A stretch of 64,000 bases of DNA from Ophioderma brevispina (taxonomy: Eukaryota; Echinodermata; Ophiuroidea; Amphilepidida; Ophiodermatidae), in contig JAMKCH010010252.1 in NCBI GenBank assembly GCA_023653785.1, positions 1 to 64,000 on the forward strand, given 5' to 3'. Both the position numbers and the translations under genes were made by a program. The notes under the pieces are model-generated. The model saw nothing but the letters and a program-made list of their open reading frames with translations, was not told where the DNA came from and did not search any database. Within the stretch, counting starts at the first letter, position 1, and each line of letters opens with the position of its first letter. Shown in pieces: positions 58,601-64,000 of this stretch.

Positions 58601-61600
58601 TGATAGATAATGCTAAGAAAACATAGCTGCCAGTACAATTAGTAGTGGCCCATGCCCACAAGTCAAAATCTGGCACTAAAGTTTATTAAAAACACTGTTA
58701 ACTAAGCCCGGGATATTTTTCATCATGTGTGAAAAGCTCTCACTGCCTTTTAAATTTAACACAGACAAGCCAGCTTAAATGCATACAGTCTACTAGAAGT
58801 TGCTTTTTATTCCCAAACTTCTAGCTCAAATTTTTCATCAGAATTTTGTTTTTTTTGTGTTTTTTTTTCCAGATTTTGTTAACATTAAATTCCAATTAAG
58901 AATTTTCCTTAATCAGCTCAAAATGTTGGCATTATTACCTAAAAGCCCTCAAAACCCTGATCTGGGATTACATCTTGAATTTTTAGACTTAAGCGTTGTC
59001 TAGTTTTAGTGACGCTGTACTGATGTATTTTACTACCTTTCTAATAATAATACCAGCATTTTGGCGCTTTGTAATTTTTTGATTATTTTTGCATTCTTGC
59101 AAAAGGTGTAAATCTCTCTCAAATGATGAGGCATGTAATTTTAAAATGTCTGCCTCTGAAAAAGAAAGTTGATGGACTTGGTGTTGGGAATCTATCCAAA
59201 TGCCTGGTTTTGAATTTGTCTTTCAAGCTAGTAACTGTAATATTGGAATTGATTCTTATTTCCAGTCTTCACCACCCTATTTCTAACCTTCTCAATTTTC
59301 TTACTGGGTGTTTTCAGAGGAATATTGTGTAGGAAGGAGAAAAAAAACCTGAATAAAAAAAGGAGCTTGAAAGATTGTTCAAAAATCCAAGTGGATCTGA
59401 AAAGAGCCGTTCAAAAAATTAAGTGGATCTGAAAAGAGCCGTTCAAAAAAAGTGAAAACCCTTCCCTTACTTACAAAATTTCTGAACAAACAGGTTTGCT
59501 GTCAAACAGGTTCGGAATTTCGTAGGAGTTAGGTTAACAGTGTACAGAGTTATTTGGCAAAAGGGAAGGATTCTCTTAATTCCTTTAAAAGTAATATTAT
59601 TATCCATGCGGAATAGTATATAAAAGTTAAAAATATAGAAAAAGAAAGCAGACATGGAGGTTAAATAAAAGATTACCATTTGTCCAAAAAGGGCCAAGAT
59701 GCGGACATGTACTCCTCACAAATTTTAGGAACAAATGTTGCTATGTACCCCGCTTATCCATTTCTTTCTTTGGTTTCTTTTCTTATTTTAAAAGCCTTCC
59801 ACACTAGTGTGTTTATTTTTGTATCGACTCCTGGTTCCAGAAAAAAAGCAACTTTTCATTTACAAAAAGAATATTTTTTGTATATGTGGTGGATTGAATG
59901 AATGAAATTGAGCTCAATCATTAACTCCTTTATTTAGACCTAAGTGGCCAAAAAGGCAAAATTCAATAGTTACTCAATGTGTGGGAAAAAAATAGAAATC
60001 AGCTTTCAATGTTCCTTATGCTAAAACAAATCAGGCCCAAAGGGATTGTACAAAGACTAATTTCAGTGATTTACAGTGTGGATAAACAGGATTCATACTT
60101 TTCTCTTTTTTAACCATTAAAGAGTCAATTAATTTTACTAAGATATTCATTTATGAACATTATTGTAAGAAAACATGCACATAAGGAGGTTTGTTACCTG
60201 TCCTTCCAAACATTGACCAAATTTTGAGTCTTTAATGTTTATTCACAGATCATTCTAAATAAGGGGCTACTATCCATTGCTCTTGAAACTGTTTATTTTA
60301 ATTTTGAAAATTCGTGCTGTTTTATTTATGGAAAAGGAACTGTATTGTTTCACCAATATCCATTAAAAATACTTCATTGGATTTTCTTTTCTTTCATGCT
60401 GTGAGCACGTTCCTGATTGCAGTGATGTAGAATAGATTTTTTCAGTTTTCTCATGTTTTTTTTGTAGATGGTTTTCTTTTCTTTTTGTTTAAAAGTACCC
60501 CAGTATTTATTTTCATTGTTTACCAACAACAACATTTCTTGGTGGAAAGAATTTAGTCAAATAAGGTATATATTTGGTCATTCTTGAAAATACATTTCTT
60601 CTAAAGATGCTATCTTCCTTGATTGGAAAGATGGTTTTGATATTTTTAATAAATTGTAGAAATTTTTTGGTGCTGTATTTTGGTAGGCGCTGAATTTGGT
60701 TAAAAACTGGAGTTTGGCAAGTCAAATCTTTTCAATACATTTCAAATTGAATAGTAATTCAAATGTTAACTTTTTTTTCTCTTTTACTTTTTTTTTTCCT
60801 TTTTCCGAAATTTCCAGGATTTTTGGGCTATAAATTAAACAAAATCCGGAATGTTTAAATTTTTTTTTTTTTTAGTTTTTATTTTTTTTGCCAATTCTGA
60901 ATCAAATTGTTTCATGATTAAAGGTAAACTTGCTTCAAAAACCCAAGTTTTAAGTACCAATTTATTGAAGAAGGGGTCTTGTACCATGAAAATGCGTTCC
61001 CGAAGATTCTCCGGATGCTTCGCTAAAGTTTGGCCATCCCGTTGGTTTTCAATTTTGGATTTTCAGGAAATGGGATACTCCTCTGTGCATTCGGTAATTT
61101 CTGGATCGTTAAGTAGCCATTAAACTATTACTAAGCAACCTTAAAAGTTGACATGCCTCGCTTGTTTCTCTTTCAGTGGGTTTCTGATCGAACATTTGCA
61201 TGGCCCCCCCCCCCAAGTACGCATCCGAACGCAAACAAAGGCTAGTGGCAAAGCTAGATATAAGAACGGCTACTACCGACGCTCAGTATTTTTGGCAATT
61301 CACCCACATAGGGAAAGTTTGCTATGAAATCTTTTTTAAGGTTAGGTTTTTTTCTTTATTTTTTTAAGTGGTGTGGCATCAGTCAGTGACAAGTCTCTCA
61401 CATAAACACGGAATACCCACTGTAGTAAGGTTTGGTCTTCAATAACCTTGCTACACAGGAATGTGTGTATATGAGCAGAAGGCACCTGAGGGACCACGAT
61501 GTAGTACTACACTCTTAACACGTCCAGACAGATATCAATGCATGTGGCATTTCGCACAAGCCTCACAGAGGCACTGGCACATTGGAAAAATAGTGCGTCC

Positions 61601-62289
61601 CTCAAGGTTTTTGCAAAATCGATCGTTATTTTGGGTACTGGTGTAAGCTTTTATATACAAAAGCCCTCACCGCAAATAATTAAGACCAAATCACTTCCTT
61701 ATTGGTAAACTGAGACTGAAAAAAAAACTGAGCACTATTGAAACACTGAAAAAAACGGAACGATTTGTTGTAAATTTAGCGAGTCGCCGGCGACGCGAAA
61801 ATTCATTATAACAGACGAAATGGCGTTTTAACACAATACGCACGCTGTATGCGTGTTTCTCACGCTATGTACACTGTTTCACCGGTCTATAACCTTTAAT
61901 CTTTCATGTATATACAATTTGTTGATTAAAGTTTAGGAAACCTTAAAAATTGGCCTACAATTAACCTGGATGTCTTTATCCTCATATCAATGTCCCTACT
62001 GTTTTGGGGTATGTTATTTTTATGTAAAATATATCCTGTGTCTTCGCAATGGCCTAGAACTTTCATTTGAGAGCAAATTGAAAGAAATTTCATATTTGTG
62101 AAAATGTGCCAGTGCCCGCCTTTCAAAATACGCGCGCCATGTGTTGCCAGCGCTTTGAATCAGTGCCCGCGTTTTTAATGCTGCTATCACTGCATCCGGA
62201 CTGCATACCAATGACATCACTGACCGAGGAAGGTCAAAGAAGCACTATATCGTGTGTAATAATTTGTCACACCACTGGGCACTACTGTT
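58601..62289. other. AT-rich downstream DNA, no gene supported
   Basis: A 30-bp direct duplication 'aagtggatctgaaaagagcc' plus 'gttcaaaaaa' lies at about 59389-59450. Many T and A runs are present (60770-60890). Reading frames are short and without domains. Confidence 0.45.
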
Positions 62290-62495
62290 AAAATGTGGTA
62301 TTTTCGCGTGTGGTAATTTTCGTGTTTCAGCGATTTTAACATTTTTGCTGTTTTTTTAATTCGCTCTTTTCAGCTATCCTACATAGACCACACACAAAAT
62401 AACATTTTCACGGTTTTTTAAATTCGCGCTAGCTCAGAAGCGCGCGAAAACGCGAAAATAATGTAGCTGAAAAATTTTCCACTTTTACAGTACCT
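62290..62495. mobile_element. Palindromic MITE, family 2 (TTTTCGCG type), copy 2
   Basis: The left end 'gtggtattttcgcgtgtggt' and right end 'gctgaaaaattttccacttt' then 'tacagta' enclose facing 'tcgcgctagctcagaagcgc' motifs. It matches 10243-10457 in the opposite orientation, including the 'gctatcctacatagacc' interior. Confidence 0.8.
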
Positions 62496-64000
62496 TCTAA
62501 TCTATCGCTTCTGACACTATTTTGATTAGTCACTTGTAAGGTTATACATTTAATGAGCAATCAAGATGCTATAAGAATGTTGGTATGGTTTACACAGAGA
62601 TCTAGAAGCACTATTTTGATTGGTTACTCAGAAGGCTATCTCATGTTGTGTCCTTACTGAGCCAATCAGCCATATTGTATCAGAGAGATAGTGGCCCCGG
62701 GAGTTTTCCCCAGAGAGGCCAATGCACAGGACCAGTAAAAAAAGCTCTCTCTTCAGAAGTAATTTTACACAAGAATTTACGATACCTCAACTGCTTTAGA
62801 CTGCCTAAATTAAATATGAGGACTTCAAACACGAAGGAGCAGGTTATGCCTAGATTTCTTGCAATACAACAAGGTGAAGTTTTCAATCACAAATCTTATT
62901 TCAAAATCCATAGACAAAGAGCGTCGGGATGCAGTTATTTTTCCACAAGGGAGGGGTGTAGGCTTAAAAAGAGTATTATCTGGGAAATATAGAATCACCA
63001 AACAGAAGAAACACCAAAGGGCATGAAAAACAAGAGTTTGTTCGTAAGTGGTGTGGGTGGTGCACAGTTCCACATGCTAAATGCCATCTTTGTAGACATA
63101 CATATGCGATGGACACTAGTTTCTGTTGGTTGATGGCATGTAAGTTCCTTATCACAAGGTCTGTATCCAAAGAGATTCAAAAACATTTCGTATCACTCTT
63201 GAATGGTCTCTAACAAAGAAGTCATTTGACATATTGACCATTTGTACCTTGTAATGCAGGTCATGAAAGGTCTTGAAAAATTCAAGTGGCCGTCGGGTGG
63301 CACATAGGGGATCGTCAACGGGAGCCCCCAAAAACAATGTTATTTTTTAAGCAGCTTAAGGTACATTATGTAGATTCTGTACCTGGCCTTATAAAAAGTG
63401 TTACATTTGGATTTAATGTCAGTAGTGAAATAATAATGACGATTTTTTAAAATCCATTCGATGGTGGTAGTGGAAGATGGGTGTATTCACAAGCTTTTGC
63501 CAGTGGGAGGTATGTAACCAATCGAGTACCCATTTCTTTATCTGATATTGCAAAGCCTAACGGTTTTGGTTCATACTTCATCGGCAGAGGTTGATTTTGC
63601 TAGACTTTCACGAGCTTTCAGGCCAAACATATATCAGCACTCAAGGAAAAAGCCTGTTAAAAGGCAAGCGCAGTTGACATTATGCCAACCAAAGTATGAA
63701 TCCCGCATGATGGGTAGACATTTCATAGAAGTACAAGGATGCAAATGAGGTAATGCAATTAGTACGTCAAGTGCTATGCATAACATCATATAGCACATGA
63801 CAGAATCCATTGTAATTCCTCCTTTGCATACTTGGGAACTTCTATATGAAATGTTACTGCATTAGAGACTAGCCCATTGGACAATTACATTTGAAAGCCA
63901 AACTAATCTTTGAAGAAAATTAAAGTCCGTCACTGGAGAGGGTAGGGTTTTTAAGATGAAGTAATACTATGTTGACATGGATGGACAACACGCCTCTGGA
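62496..64000. other. Downstream DNA, no gene supported
   Basis: The frame at 62648-62992 (+, 114 codons) and the overlapping minus-strand frames at 62825-63186 show no domain. No splice-bounded exon was identified. Confidence 0.4.

Overview
This is a noncoding-rich, intron-dominated eukaryotic (metazoan) window. It has GT/AG-bounded short exons, tRNA-derived SINEs, many foldback MITEs, minisatellites and no bacterial-style gene packing. The only host gene I can support is an integrin alpha subunit on the + strand. The window catches its 3' half: genu, calf-1, calf-2, the basic heavy/light-chain cleavage loop and a GFFRR-type cytoplasmic motif. The N-terminal beta-propeller exons would lie to the left of base 1. 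The repeats and the divergent integrin suggest an invertebrate animal, perhaps a marine deuterostome such as an echinoderm or hemichordate. That placement is a guess.

Layout. 1-8785: upstream intron, with an ~85-bp tandem repeat (6.2-6.85 kb) and a palindromic MITE (7.4-7.7 kb). 8786-18858: genu and calf-1 exons, interrupted by a 24-bp minisatellite (8.94-9.69 kb). This stretch includes a direct tandem duplication of ~3.6 kb (11.5-15.1 against 15.1-18.6 kb) that copies two calf-1 exons together with a SINE and a MITE. 18859-37884: one ~19-kb interval inside the gene. It holds two inverted copies of a ~1.4-kb repeat (19.27-20.70 and 31.74-33.25 kb), an immunoglobulin-like fragment, a SINE and a poly-G tract. 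It also holds a compositionally alien, GC-rich, A-poor block of about 5.7 kb (29.93-37.17 kb, split by the right inverted-repeat copy) that is full of short GC hairpins and has minus-strand coding-like fragments. 37885-47805: calf-2 exons, including the KRRKR cleavage loop. 47806-55787: intron with AGGTCA direct repeats, a second SINE of the same family and a 27-bp minisatellite. 55788 onward: probable tail exon, then downstream sequence with a GTAC-rich repeat and a MITE.

Sequence quality matters here. Several exons need a single-base shift to read through, and the two tandem copies differ by many 1-2 base indels. This looks like noisy long-read consensus with an unresolved duplicate, so frameshifts should not be taken as biological pseudogenization. 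The expected small calf-1/calf-2 exon between 18.9 and 37.9 kb and the transmembrane exon between 47.8 and 55.8 kb were not found.
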